Shown: positions 34,800 to 49,700, numbered from the stretch's first letter. The stretch is 64,000 nucleotides of DNA from Acanthaster planci (GCF_001949145.1 NW_019091356.1:3132713-3196712), one strand, 5' to 3'. Notes: generated from the sequence alone by a model not told the origin. Made by a program: numbers and translations.

Positions 34800-37700
34800 A
34801 TGTTTGGCGACCTGTTCGAAGAGAGTGGCGACAGCACCACTACATCCACAGAGGGCAAGGGGAAATCCCCCGCCGTGAAATCCGGCAGTACGTCGCTTCC
34901 ATGTCCACCTGCGCCCCGCTTGAAGTGCGGTCTGGCCGGAATAGACAACCGAGGTGCAACCTGCTACATGAACGCCCTCCTACAAACGCTGTTGTTGACA
35001 CCTGAATTTAGAGGTAATTTGTAATTGTGGTAATGGTTTGTACCTAATCCTTCATGTCCTGTGGCCCTTTGAAAGTTTGACCATTTAACCATGATGTTGA
35101 CATATTGGGGCTCATATCTGTCCACCTCTCCCAGTCATGCCAATCCCATCAAAATATCAGTGACCGTAGAGGCATCAGGTCCCTTATTTCACCACTTACT
35201 CTGAAAACCAATCATACTTGACAATTAGTGGCAAAAGTAGGGACCTGGCAACTAGACAGTTAGACGTGGACACGATAGAAAGAGGTGTTTCTTGCATAGG
35301 ATTTACATAACAAATAATAAGGGACTTTCAAATTGAAATGAACTTTACGTGAAATCTTGTTGTCATACACACATACCGGTACTGATTGACGACTGGTCCT
35401 AATCTGTCCCAATATTGCAAAAGACCGTCCACTCCCTCCTTCCACTCCAAAGGGATGTTGAGGTTGGATTTGTCCATGTGAATGTACCGTACAGCCCGTG
35501 TACAGTCAGACCGTACATATGTACTGGCTTTGAGAAAAAAATGTCAAATGTTCCCGTAATTTGGTGAAATTTTTTGATTTCAGAGTCTCTGTTTGCACTC
35601 GGGCCGTCAGAACTGGGAGTTTTGGCAGATCAGAATAAGCCAGGAGCAAAGGTATCAGTAAGCATTGCAAGATGAGGTCAAATACAATATTCGAAAGGAA
35701 CATTTCAATGTCTTGAGCATACTCGCCCAGCCGGCTCTTTGTCAAGCACAGTGAAATTAACGGTCACAGGGGCGGTTTGTCTTTAACACCAGGTGCGGGT
35801 CATTCCGATCCAGCTGCAGAGGTTGTTTGGCCGCTTGCTGCTGCTGGACCAGCAGAGTGCGTCCACCGAGGAGCTGACGGACAGCTTTGGCTGGCAGAAC
35901 AACGAGGTCTGGAAGCAACTGGTTTCCTCCTCTCTTTGTAGATGTATCAGGAAAGATAGCTCATGATGACACAGTGCAGCGCCCTCGTTAAAGCTTGTAA
36001 AATCCAAATTGTGAAAAGAAAGGGTGATTCTTTTGTACTAGGGGTATCCAAGGATATGAGTGAAAAATTTGGTATCATTTTTCTGATCTATCTAAAACTG
36101 TAATGTGTTAGTTTTGCTGTTTTAGTAATGCACCGAAGATTAGATTATTATAATTAACAGAGAAAATTCTGTTAAAATAAAAATTAAAAATGTGCAAAAT
36201 AGTAATATTTTTAATGGGGTGATTTTGAAATGGAAGAATTTCATGGCTTAAAACTGTTCATTTTTCATTTTTATTGATGCTGTTGTCCTTTTTTTGTCCA
36301 GGAATTTCAGCAGCACGACGTACAGGAATTGAACAGGATTCTCTTCAGCGCAGTTGAAGATTCTCTCATCGGCACCTCGGGCCAAAACTTAATCTCGCGT
36401 CTGTACCACGGCATCAGTGTAAACAAGGTGAGCCCATTACCGCTGGCGTTATTGACTCCTGCGCATGCACTGACGAGGGCGCCATGCAGCTTAACAGTCA
36501 CTGTGAGTGAAGGTCAGACTGTGTCCAAGTTCTTTGGCTATCGCTAAAAAAAAACATAGCCTATGGACGCCACAAGCTCAGCGGCCGCTGCTATTTGTCA
36601 TAGACTTCTGTGTCATTGCTAGCCACAGCCAAGTAATTCAGACATGGCCCTCTTGTCTTGTTTGTTCATAAGCACATTAACTGTTTATTAGGAATATTAT
36701 TGGTGAAGTATCTACAAATGACACTCTACAATGTTGCCCATCTAAAATGTTAATCATCGGACGTATTCCCATAACAAGTGGTTTAGATGGGTGGTTTTGT
36801 TGCTTGCTCTTTCGTGATTGCCAGAGATATAACTAAATATTATTAATCATTTTGGTCAATTTCTTCCTCAGATTACCTGTGAAGTATGTGGGACAGTCAG
36901 TGAAAGAGAGGTATGAATTCTTTGTCGTGTATTCTGGGTACCGTTTGAAGGAAGCTGCTGTTTTCATTAGAAAACTTGGTGCAGATGCAGGGTTTTTTCT
37001 AGTTTGATCTACCACCTATCCAAAGCCGGAGTTTGAAGCGATTCAGTGCCTGTGCTTGGGACATGGATCTGAAGTGGGGACGTGACCTCGTGTGCGAGGA
37101 CGTTGAACATCCTCAGAACCTCTTGACTTGGAGTGGTTGCTGTTTGCCCTAATGTACTCCTCCCTTCTGTGTTGCCCCGTCGACCTCGTTCTGGATTCCA
37201 TCCACACCCAGAATGCCTAGTCTGCCTCGAGTCTTTGACCGAGATAGGACTTGGCACAGACCCGTCAAGCTTACTGATGTTTTTATGTCCCCCTCCCTCC
37301 ATTATTTAGGAAGATTTTCTCGACCTAACCCTGGCCGTGGCCCACTACTCAGGCATGGAGGACACCCTCAAGACATGCTATGTGGACGTGGAGAGAATGG
37401 AAGGTCGTAACCAGTACCACTGCAGCAGTTGCAACAAGCTGGTGGATGCCGTCAAGGTGAGGGCTGAGGACATGGCAGACCGAGGACATTATAACATGAG
37501 TGAGGACATTAAGGACCAAGGGTATCAAAGGCATTCCTGAGAACATACTATTTAACTGGAAATCAAGGAGACAATATACATGTATCACAGAGCAGCTTTA
37601 TGTAGACAAAGTGCTAAGTGGAGAGGCATTGTGTGCTTAGCTTGAAGGAGAACACCGGTTTAGAAAAATAGACATGAGTTTGGACCTTGCTTTTTTCTTG

Positions 37701-40700
37701 GCTAAGTTTAATACATGTTGATCACTGTAATACTGAATGAGAATTTGGAAACACTTGCCGCTTTAGCTGGTCAAAATTTCCGCTGGCCAAAGACCAGAGT
37801 TGTAATCGAGAGCGTTGCAAGGACTTCCTTTCAGGAGACCAGTCGCACACCACTAAACTACAACTCTGCCAAAGATAGTAGCTCCCCATTTCCACATCTA
37901 GGAGAGCAGTGGCAACATTCTCCGGTCATTTCGTCCTCACAGAGTGCCAAGCTCCGATTGCTACCCCCCATCCTGACCGTCTCCCTCCTGCGGTTCAGCT
38001 TCAACTACCAGAAGTGTGAGCGCTACAAAGAGATCGGAAAGTACATCTTCCCGGAGGAAATGGACATGTCCCCCTACACGGAAAAGGTGAGGGAATTGAC
38101 CCTTTTGAAAATCCTGTCAATGGTTCGTCGCACTGCTCTCTGAACCATGAGCCTCACTCTGTCTCTTGTGCTTTATACAGACGGAAGCGAGCGACGATGC
38201 CGTGTACGAGCTGTTTTCGGTGCTGATACACAGCGGTAGTACACACGGAGGGCACTACCACGCTTACATCAAGGACATCGACGGACTTGGCACCTGGACA
38301 ACTCCGGTATGCGGGTTTCCTTTCTGACTCTAATGAAGAGCGCTGACCTGCAGATCTTGGTGCTAATCTGATGTAGATCCAATTATGATTCCTGCGAGAG
38401 AGTCCTGTTCTGGAGTTTGGTCATTCTTCCAGGTCCAAGTCTCATTCTGGCTCGGAGTCATGTTTGGTTTCCACTTTGGATTCTTGTTCTTGTTTGTAGA
38501 TTTACTGGAATATTTAAACAGGATACTTATACAGAGTTCAGTTTAGTTCACGGGTTAGTCTCATCTGTTTTTCCCCCCTGATTGAAATTGCTACCTTTTT
38601 TCTTCTCTTAACGGCCCCCTTTTCTCCACACCCCTCCCAGGAGAAAGAGATAATCCGGCTTCCGAGCAAGCCCTTGCCGACGCCGGAGGCCAAAGTGGAC
38701 CTGATCGAGCTGAGCTCTCCCCAAGAGCTGCTGGCCGCCCTGCTAAGGAAACGCGGCGGCTCAGGCTGCAAGATGCCAATCGATAAGCTCTGCCAGGTGA
38801 AGAACTCAGTCTCAAACTCCATTCTCGAATGACCCTAACCGAGTTTATTTCGCCTTTCCCATTGCCACTGTCATATCCCTCAGAAAGGTCATGCACTCGT
38901 GTTTTTCATTTCTCATCTTTGCAGGCCCTCAGTGAAGAGACTGGTGTGTCGTGGAATAAGAGGTTTAAGAGAAGGTTTGGTTCTGTGACCAAGGTGAGTT
39001 GATGCACCTCCAGACTGTGCACTTTTTGGGAATCCCTCTTCGTTTGGCCTGGACCTGTTATTTGTGCATTTGATATAAAAAGAAAGGGCTTAATTAATTT
39101 GCATTTGTTTTCTGTGAAGAAATTGCTCACCACACTATTTAAAAAAATGAACAATATAACAGCAAAAGAAAAAAGCAGAAAGGCACATCTGAGCTATCTC
39201 TGTGATTGTTTTTAAGATCTGATTTTTCTCAATTCACATGTGACAGTGCAGAGCACAAGAGCTCAGTTTTGAAAGACTAAGATTTCTTGTGACGATGAAG
39301 GTGCATGCTGGGGTGTTTACCTGAAGATAAATGCAGCCCTGAAGTTTAGCTTGGGGTTGTTTTCAGGACTGTTTCACTACCATTTTTGAAGCATTCACCT
39401 GTGTTTGTATAAATAATAACGAAGCCAATGATTTTACTTTAGTGCAGTTGTTAAAAAGTAAAAGTATTTACTTTTTACTCTTTAAGCTTGTGCTTGACAA
39501 TAAGCTGTTGCTTCATTTTTTATGAATAAAATGAGTAAGTTCTACGAAATTGGAGTATTTACTTGACATTTTTCAAGACTGGGTCAGGGCAAGCTTGAAA
39601 ACGAGGAGCATTTACTAAAGTTCAAAATGGCAGCGTTCATGAATGTCATTCGAAAGGAAAAGCTGTATGCCTTTAGGAGGGAATCTCAAGAAACCAGATG
39701 CAGGCAGCCGTACCGATTTGAGAGTGGCAGAGCAAATTTCTTCATCAAGGTGTTTGCGATCCAAATTACTGCCATCGTGCTTATCTGCCATGCTGAGGTC
39801 TCAAGATACGGCACCGTGCTGCTCTGTGCGTGTCTGTACATGCAGACAATGGAAGCCCTATTGTGCAAAACTGTTCGGCTGTGAAGTCAGCCACAAGCAT
39901 AAAAGCATTTGATAATATTTATACTAATAGATGCCAAATAGTAAAAGAAACATTTTATTCCTACAAATTCAAGCAATTGCTTATTCTTAATGGTTTGACT
40001 TATCAGTAAATGCGTTTGGTGTTTGCTTGGACTTCACAGCATTTGCTAGTTTTTATTCATACGACCCGTTAACATGTGCTGGCTGGTTCTTTTTTTTGTT
40101 TCAGTTTGTGAAATCCTGTGAGGAGTTATTCAGCTTTGACGCCCGCACAAACTCGGTGTGTCTCAAGCCATCCCTGCAGAATCTTCCCGTTGCTGCGGCA
40201 GTCAGTCAGCTTAGCCTCTCCGACCGGACAATATCCAAAAGTGACCCTTGTCTCACTTCCTCCAAACAAAGCAACGTCTGTGAGACGGTTGCCCACTGGC
40301 CACACCTCCCGGCAAGCGAGTCTCTGCCCCCCTACGGGAGGAGAGACGATGACGGATGCACATCCGTAAGTGGGGGCGCAGGCGGTGATGAACCAGCTTG
40401 CGGAGCTGTGGACGGAAGCGGTGATGCGCCGCCCTCTGCTGCCCCGAGCAAGGGAAGCCAAGTCCGAGGAAGAACCGAACAAACTCCCAAAAATGCCACC
40501 CCCAAAAATTCTCCAAGAATGATTCAAGATTCGGAACCCGAAAAAGAGAAGGGCACAAAGCAAGATAAACCCAACCAGGTCGCCGAACTCAGGACAGCTG
40601 AGAGTCAGAAAAGTACCAGTGGTCCATGCAGAGACTGCAGAAGCAGAAACTCTGAAGAGGGACTCGTCCAAGACAAATTGGCAGAACCACCGTCAAATTC

Positions 40701-43700
40701 CCCCTGCTTCTGTCAGGCCAACCAGCGTGCAGCCCCAGACAGAGCTCGCTGGTTCGACTTCAACGATTCCAGGGTCTTCTCCATCGACGACAAATCGGAG
40801 CTTCCGAGACAATTCTCCGGCCGGGAAAGCGCCTACATGCTGTTGTACAGACGCAAATCCATGACCAGACGCAAAAAAGGTAAAAGCTGCCTATTTCCAG
40901 TTTTAGACGTGAAAGCCCCTCCCGGCCTTAGGAATTATCAAAAACGAAACCCACCAATTCATTGTCGGAAGACTACAACAGAACATTTGGCAAAGTTTTC
41001 ATTCATTTGTCTAATGTTGCTGTCATTTTTTGTGGTTACTTTTCCACGATTAGACAAAGCGGATCCTCATCATGGCATGCCGGAGTGGTTGGTGAAGGAG
41101 GTCATGGAGGCTAACCAACGGCTGGCTCAACAGAGGTGTGTGCGTTCTTTTGTTTCTGCTTCATTGGTGTGGCCGTGTTCATTTATTCACCTCCTATGCA
41201 TAATGCTCTCTTTGCAAAGCACAGTATAAATTTGTCACTGCTGTCATATCTGTGGCAGTCTATCGAAGAAGGTTGCAAACCCCAGCCAGAGCAGCACGGT
41301 GTGTTCCTGAGTAAAGGTATTTTACTGCAATCGGTCCTCTGCTCCCAGGACACGGTGCTGGGTGGATGACTCAACCAGACAGTCACCAGTGATGGGTTTT
41401 ACACAAGACTGCATATTAGTTGAATTCTTTTCCACATTCCCAAGTGCATCATGTCACAAGGTTACATAATACCCTCGTCCATGTCCGTAACCATAAGCCC
41501 AGGCGAAAATAAGCTCTGGCGAAAATGTACGCAACTGCTGCTGTTGTGTGTTGTAAGAAGGTGTCACCTTGTGTCTCGTTGTGCTTAGGGAAGAATATGA
41601 CAGGGTCACCAACTCTATAGAGCTGGCGTTGCTGCAGAGCAATCACTACGAATACAGGGCCAGTGCTCTGCACAGGAAGCTGAGCATCGACGGGGAGCCG
41701 GTTACCCTCACACTGGACAGGAGACGATCAGTGGCTGACCTCAAGATGGAAACCATCCAGGTAAGGTAGGCCTGGAGTTGGTTTTAAAGTGGGGAGGAGT
41801 TCAACTCGGTGGGAGAGGCTTTTGAGGAGGTTACGCCCCCTCCACGAAACATGTGTAGTCTTACTTCCTTGGAACCGAAAACTTCTAAGGCTTTGTGCAA
41901 CTGGGGTACTTTGCGGCTGTGGCTTTGTTATTGCCATTTGCTTGCCGTAGTAGACAGCTTGCTGTAGACAGTAATGGCTGGAGAAAGGCTAGGACTTGAA
42001 GGATGGCTGAACAACAGTAACATTTTATTATAAAAGAAAGGAAATTTTGTGAAATTTCATAACTTTCACACACTTTTTTTAAGTAAGGTTCTTGAAGACT
42101 ACAGAGCACATCGATCGGGCTGTCGAGTTTCAACTCACTGGTTCTTTTCAGAACCACACGTCTGCCCAAAAGAGCTGGTCACACGGTGCTATCGCAAGCC
42201 TTGACCAGTCAAGCGGTGTTTATTTTGGAATTGTTGCAAGATTGTGGAGTTTTCTGGTTCACAGATCTCATTTCACCTGGCTTGTTTGCAGGTTCTTGGA
42301 GAGACCGCACTGAACGGCATGTCAGTCAACAGCCTGCACCTTCACACCGCTCAGGAGCTGCCGGCCGGTCTGCACCTCTACGACTGCATATCGGGTGAGT
42401 CGTCGTTCATAAAGGTCACTGGCTTTAGTTTATTAGTGAGGAAGGTCAAGCTGTGAAACCAAAAAATCAAAAGTTAGTGAAGGCTTCCCTGACAGGTTCT
42501 GTAAGAACGGGCCAATTGCTAAAAAGTTCTGTAAGAACAGGCAAAAGTTAGATGTGTTATTTTCATTAAGCAACAGAAAAACAGCCAGCTACCTTCAGTT
42601 TAATGTCACTGTTTTACTTTTAGGGGGAGGATTATTGCAACTTTCTGTGAAAAAAAGTCTTTTTGCTTTTCTTTCATCCAAATTTAATTGAACTTGTTCG
42701 CAGTTTTCAATTGAATTACTTGGATTTGTCCATCCAGATGACAATTCGGCCATCCTGCAAGATCTGGGACTCACCAGCGGCACTGCCCTCTTCCTGTGGG
42801 ATGGCCACAAGGTGGACGGCATGCCCCTCAAGACGGGCCCTGCCTGCGCACCGGTCCTGGTCCACCTGACCTACGCCCGGACCCGGGACAACCGGGAGAC
42901 GGCGGAGACCTCCAGGGGCCTGGCCCGGGATCTGACGGTGGGGGAACTGCGGGCGCTGCTGAGCACGCAGACCGAGATCCCCCTGGGCCTGCTGCGGCTC
43001 AGCCGGGTGCTGTCGGAGGCGGCCGCGGCATCAGTCATCAGACAGGAGGAGGACGGAAAGACTGTGGAGGAGATGGGGCTGACGGACGGGGATCGGATCA
43101 TTGCCGAGTTCAAGAGGAGAGGGTGAGAGTCTCCATCTCCTTGAGTGGATCACACCCCTGGAAAGGACCATAACCCTGCCTCAACCCGTAACCTTAGCCT
43201 CTGTGGGATCTTTCCTCGAACCTAGCTGTAAACGAACCTCATTTCTTACCCTAATCCTCAAACCCCAACTGTAAACCCAACCTTCTCACTGGCTGAGTAG
43301 GAGAAATTTGTTCCATCATTAACCCTGGCCTGACCCTAACTTTTACCCTGCTCCTAACCCTATATAATCCAACCACAATCCCAACCTTATCCCTAACCCT
43401 TGCAGGTGGTTGAAGAGTTCTGTAATCAATCCTAGCCCTAAAATCAACCTCAACCCAACACGGGTTTTCTACCTAAAGGACCGAGTGAGAAGATGTAACG
43501 TTGGAAGCATAGAAGATGGACACAATTGAAGTTACAAAATCAATTCACAGAGTTGATGCTGCTTATGAATATGCATGAAATCTACCTATGCCTGGCACCA
43601 CCTCAGCTCATTTCCATGCTACAGTCACAAAGATGCAAAAGATAAGATGGGTGTCTTCTTTTGGTTCTCTTTGACAGGAAAGCGTCATCCCTGGCCGAAA

Positions 43701-46700
43701 ACGAAGCTTTACGTCAGAGCCGACTGGTGTGTCTGACTGTGGAGAACCGCTGCCTCTCCGTGCCCCAAGGAACAGACTGGCCGTCGATACCCGTTGAAGT
43801 CGACAAGGACGTGGTGAATACTGAAAAATGTTTTCTCTGTTTCTCTACCTTTTTCTGCTCTTCCGTTTGCGCCCTCGGAAAAAAAAACTACTTCTGTTGT
43901 TCCATCTACAGACGGTAGCCGAGCTGAAGGGTGTCGTCATCTCTCAGCTGAAGCAGTCCGAGGCTCACATGCTTGAAGTACAGTGTCGCCTCAGGGTGAA
44001 TGCATATGGCGATGTCCTTCAGCCGCCATGTAAGCTGTAAATTATTTCACTCAACTCCCGTAAACGTGCACGTTTATTTTAAGTAAACTGTCCAGAGCCG
44101 ATTGTTGCCTTTTTTCCATTGTCAATTTTGATGGCTGGAATTGCTCTGCGTGCGTTTGCAGTGCAGGAGAATTGCAAGATTGCGGACGCGGGGATCAAGG
44201 CTGGAGCAGAGGTCATCCTTGAGCCGGGAGAGCCTCCCAGAGAGAAAGAGGTAGGATCAGGATCATCCCAGCTGAGTCTCCAGCCTCGTCTGAATCGATT
44301 GGCTGGGGCTAGCTGTTACATATGTCTATGGGAAGTAGCCGCGGCTGCAAGGCCAGAGGCTTCCATAGCCACATGTGTTATTGCGAGCCGTAGCCAGGGT
44401 ATATAAATGCAGACATACTTTCTTAGCTACAGAGTACTAAAGCGAAAATATTCCACTCGCACATTTATGAGTACAAAATGCATTAGCGCGAGAACCAGCG
44501 CGTGAACCAACACACACGCGTACTCCATTTGTTGGCACCACACTCCCTGGTTCAGTTGACGCCACACTTCGGCACTGGAAAGAGTCAGAAATCACGTCAG
44601 CACAGCTTCTCTCTGTGAAGAAATCTAGTAGAGGGTTATCTCGGTGTAAACATTTTCACATGTACCCACCGCTCTGACTAAATGCACATTTAATAACCTA
44701 GTCAATCAGAAGCCAGGAAAGAAAGAACGTTCACTACAAGCACCCAGTGACAATTTAGGGACTGAGAAGCTGTTACATTTCGCCACGCACAAAGCTAGGC
44801 TACCAGTCTCACTCTGATGGTTTGTGGTGCCACACTCACGATACCAGACTAGAGATTTCTAGAGACAGAGAGCCAATTTCTAAACACCGTTGAAGGAAGG
44901 CCTTTATTCGTGCAGGAAATTTGGCTAGGTCGTGACACTGTTGAGGTTTCAAAATTTACCCATTACAATTGTGATTACAGATCACCGTAAGCTTTGCGGT
45001 TTGCTGTGAAGGGGGCCAACTCAACCACCAAGAAGTGACTGTTGACAAGAATTCCACGGTGCAAGAGGTAGGAGGTGATGTCCACTTTAACGTAGAAACT
45101 GAACTTGAATTTTAAAAGGTTTTTTTAACCGAATTAGTTCTGCCTTTATCGTATTTGTAACTGTCACCTCCAAAACACAGCTTAAATGAGAATGTTTCCT
45201 TGTTTAGAGTTCAGATTGACTGACTCAACTTGGAGTTTGAATTTCTAGATTGAAATTGAACGTTTTGTTACGCTTGTTCATGTTCAGACTTTGGAGGTGA
45301 TGGTGGGTTTAGCTGGTGTGGCAGGGGACCAGTGGCACCTCAGGAAAGCCAACTGGTGCGGCGAGGCGGCAGAGTTTCTGCAGGACCCAGTAAGTCAGCG
45401 CATCTTTGTTGGATGTGAACCCAGGACTGTTAGAATACAATCCTGGTGCTTGACCAATGGAATTGTCTTTGTTGCTCAGAATTTTTGGATGTGGACCCTG
45501 GCTGCACACCACAAACAAATGAAAAAGATGACTCTCACTTGGCTGAAAATTGACAAAGTCGGAGATTGTTAATGTAGGGAGGAAAAACTCTGTTCAAAGA
45601 GTATCAGGATGGCTCAGATCCTATCATGGAAAGTTGCTCATTATAAATTAATTTTGTGCGTATGTAAATTATTTAACCCCGTCGCTCCGGGAGACGGCAA
45701 GAGCCGCGGCTTTGTGTGAGGATTAGTGCATACCACACATACAGTCTATTCACCATGCAGCTGCTGGTTCAATGGGGCCTGCTGATGGACAAAACCCTCC
45801 ATTCAGGGCATACCACAGCCCAGCAGTCACGGTCAAAAGAATCCCGGCGCGAAGGGGTTAATATCATGTGCATGCATGACGGCGCCACCCTTTGGCTCTC
45901 TCAACGGACAAGTCCTCGGCCCAAGTCTGTTGTCTATCCTTTCTCTCTGCACTACCCGTTGGTGGCGCTGTTCCATGCATAAAAAGGCCTCATTTTCAGT
46001 GCATTTGTGTGAATGAGCACTGTGAGAGTCCATGGCAACCAGAGGAGAGATTTCTGTGCACGTGCGAGACCCCACCCCCCCTCCCTTCCTCCCAGAGACC
46101 CTGAGCTTATTTTCAGCTCACCAGGGCATGTGGGAATGCGCACAAGCAATTTAGAGTCTGTCATTTTGGCAGGATGTGACGCTGGACCAAGAGGGCATCG
46201 CCAACGGTGGTTTCTTGCTCTTGGAGGAAGGCCGGCTACCCCCAAAGGGTTTCGTCCGCCTGCCCATTTGGCTGTACCCGTCCCCTGACAGGGGAGAGGC
46301 CACTCCCCCCAGTCCCCAGGCAGAGATGCTGCAGTGGATTAACAATCACATCATGAGTGAGTGCTTTAAGAGAAAAAGCGAACGGAGCATTGATAGCAAT
46401 TTTTTCATCACAGACATTTTGGGCATTAAGTACAAACTTGAAGAGTGGTCTTTTGGTTCTTTCCTGTAGTGAGACCACGTTTTTGAAATCTCAGAATAAT
46501 ATGCTCAGTTGACCGAAGCTCAAAAGCCTGAATAAATCCTAAAGAGAGAAAAGGCAGTGAAGGGATGTTCAGTTTTGGAGGTCGAACAAAAATCGCAAGA
46601 ATGACATTCTCGGGAAAATCCCTTGGAATCAGATGTAATAAGAACCAGGGTCAGAGAACTTGAGGAAATCACGTCTTTGCTGTCAGTAAACCCATTTGTC

Positions 46701-49700
46701 GTAAAATGCAAGTGACCTTGAGGTGTAACTCTCACTTTAAACTTACTCCGTAGTATGTATCTTTTTGAAGTACGCTGGGGTATTTGATATCTTTATACTG
46801 AATTTGTGGAACATTCACCTTGGTCCAGTTGTGATCTCCAGCAAGTCGTCAAATCAAGGGGAGAGCTCTGCCCTCGGCCCCGATCAATCTCGGCATGCTG
46901 CGCTGGGCAATGTGGAGCTATCCCAGGATGCCACAGCTGACTGACCTCAAGAGCCAGATCCAGACGCTGCCAGCCATGTCAGAGGTGGCCCTACCCAGCC
47001 CCGAGTTCATCCGGCTCCGACTGGTGGAGGGCGGCACTCTGGGTAGGGTGCTGCGAGACGACAGGCAGACACTGAGGTGAGGCGGTGTCTGAAAACGAGG
47101 GGGGTGTTGACATCATCGCCACTGGGGGGGACGCTGTTAATGGTACAGATGTACAAAGTACAAAGAGTGTGTCAGTTTCCTGTGCAAGGATTTGGGAGGA
47201 TTGAGGAATGCTCGTAATTTAACATGCCCATAGAATTAGATTTGAATGGTGAAAGTGATATTCAGATGCCATTTTCTTATGCATGCTGTATGCAGTGGAG
47301 TCTCGTAATACGGGCGATACACAATAGTGCGCCTCCAAGAGTTGGCAACGCGTTGGCCAATCACAGTGCATGATATCTGTCGACCCTTTCCAAACGCGCA
47401 TTGGGCCGACAGAGTCCGCGCACTGTGATTGGCCAAGCGCCCATATTGTGCAACAGCACATATACAACGGGGAGGCGAACTGTCCATAAATGTCCTGCTC
47501 GTGCAAGCGAAACCGTTTTCATCGTTTTTTCTATTCATTCTGCTTTTCCTTGTTCCGTGCAGGAGGTCAAAGGTCACCAGCGCATCTCACATTGCCGTTC
47601 AGATTTTACAGGAGGAAGAGAAGCTTAGGTACTGCAGATTGGCACTTGGATTGTAGACTCAGCGGCTGGTTCGCATTTTGAACCTCGCGACTTTGAGAAG
47701 CTGAAGTAATTCTGTTTCGGTGTTTAGCCTTCTCATTGAAGGGTTATTCCACTTAAGCCTACTTTGCGGACAGTTCAATTGATTTGGTGGGTCTTGCTAA
47801 ACTCACAACCCAAATCGACGACAGTAGGTATAGTCCACTGTTCACCAAGCAACGGTTCAAGACAGTTGCTGGGCAATGCTGGGAATACCCAGGTCTCAAG
47901 AGTCCCATTCCAGAAATGTTAGGGAATTTGGAGTGGAAGGAAGTTTGTCCAAATGATTATAGTTGCCCGTTACAGAGTGGCTGATGAAAGATTTCTTTAA
48001 GGGCCAAACAAGTTTCTGCCTCATCTACAGGATACTTCCCTGCATACGATGGTTCTTGGTTTTGAAGTTTTCTTCGTTTTGTTTGATTTTTTAGCTCAAG
48101 TGCAATAGTCTTAAATATATGCCAAAGGATTCCAGAGACTCGTACCTATGGTGGTAAGGAGGAACTGATTTGGGACACTGCCAAGTCGGCCACCCCGCAG
48201 AGCCTTCGACAGGTCATAGCGGACCGACTGCTGCTGCCGGCTGAACAGATCGCAATTGCCAAGCATCTAAGCCAGAAGTATGAGTGGCTGGTGATACAGG
48301 ACCAGGCGGTGGTGAGTTGGACAAGTCAGAGACCTCTAATCTTCTTCAACGGAAGCCAGTCTGCCGAGCACTAGAGAGTTGTGCTCAGCAACTGGAGGTT
48401 ACCGGCCAACCTGTCTTGCGATGTGTACTGCTCACAGCTGGTTCCCGGCCCATTGGTCCCTGGCAAAGTACTGTCAAAAACTTTTTACCCATCTCTTAAT
48501 ACTGAGCCATTTGCAAGTGGCTACCATAATAAATTGGAACTGAACCAGGAACCTTGACTTCTTGAACTTTGAATTCACCTGTCTTAAGGCACTATGGCTT
48601 AATCTCTTAATTTTGAGAATTCCTTTCTGTTATAGTAATTGTCTGAGGTTTTGTTGTTCAGAGGTCTGGGAAGTTTAAGTCTCGTCGAAGTTGTTTATTT
48701 CTTTACGTCTGGAAAGCCATCGAGTATTTGCACCTTTGTCAATATCCCAGAAATTCATAAAATTGTTGATAATTTTCAGTGACCACGTGACATAACTTGA
48801 TTGGAATGAATGTTGTATTCTTGAATAAGTTATTTGTTGTTTATTTCTTAGGAGACCAAAACTGGTAAGGGCAGAGGCAAAAGGAAAGGAGGGGGCGGGG
48901 TCAAGCCCAGTGTCAGCCTGAAGCAACCCCCCTACAGCCTGAAAGATGGGGACACCATAGGCGTCAAGGTGGGTCAATCAAAGCTCATTGCATTGGTGTC
49001 ACCAGGACTTTTTCCCGGGAAAGGGGGGGGGGGAACCAGTCATCGGCATCAAACTGATAAACTACGAACAGTGGAAGGAGTCAGTTTGAAGGTATTTGCA
49101 AGCAAACTGGCGATTTGTATCCATTTTCGTCCCTTTTTTTGTCGGTCTCACTTTTTTTGAGGGGGGGGGAGTGCCCTTTCTCCCGCCGGCGACACCCCAT
49201 GACACCTTGTATTCACAACTGCACGCCATAGTGGTGGAGTATGCTTTAGCAGCCACTGCCTCAGACCATTCAGTGCAACTCTTCACGATTGTTTCCCTCA
49301 CTGTACGTCCCGTAGGACCTGAGGTTTCATCCCCTGGACCAGGATGACTTCGCCACCGAGGAGGACCTGGCCGGGAAGAAGAGACTGGAGCAGGAAGCCG
49401 AAGACAAGAGGAAAAGGTATGAACGCGAGGGTTGGACCCAGCAGCGGGATTTGGGGGAGGGGAGGGGAATTTCTGAGGGGGGGGCACCCGTGAGGGCACT
49501 GAAAGCATTTGAAGTGTGGCTTGTACATAGGCTGTGTATATTTCAAATGGGGATACCTGAGGGAGGGGAGGGGTCAGAGACTTTCACGGGGGGCGGGGGA
49601 GACATGCCTACCGGTAGCACCATTGGTTGGTCAGTTCTTGATCGAAGGCCACAGACAACTGAAGTGAATACATCACATGCACAATTATGTGTGTGAAAGG

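Noticed and set aside
39627-39912. Overlapping 85-89 codon frames in USP40 intron 10
   Set aside because: Phases do not fit the flanking exons, which join cleanly without it, and no USP similarity is seen.
40126-40671. 181-codon open frame antisense to USP40 exon 11
   Set aside because: A shadow of the real coding exon; the sense strand carries conserved USP motifs.
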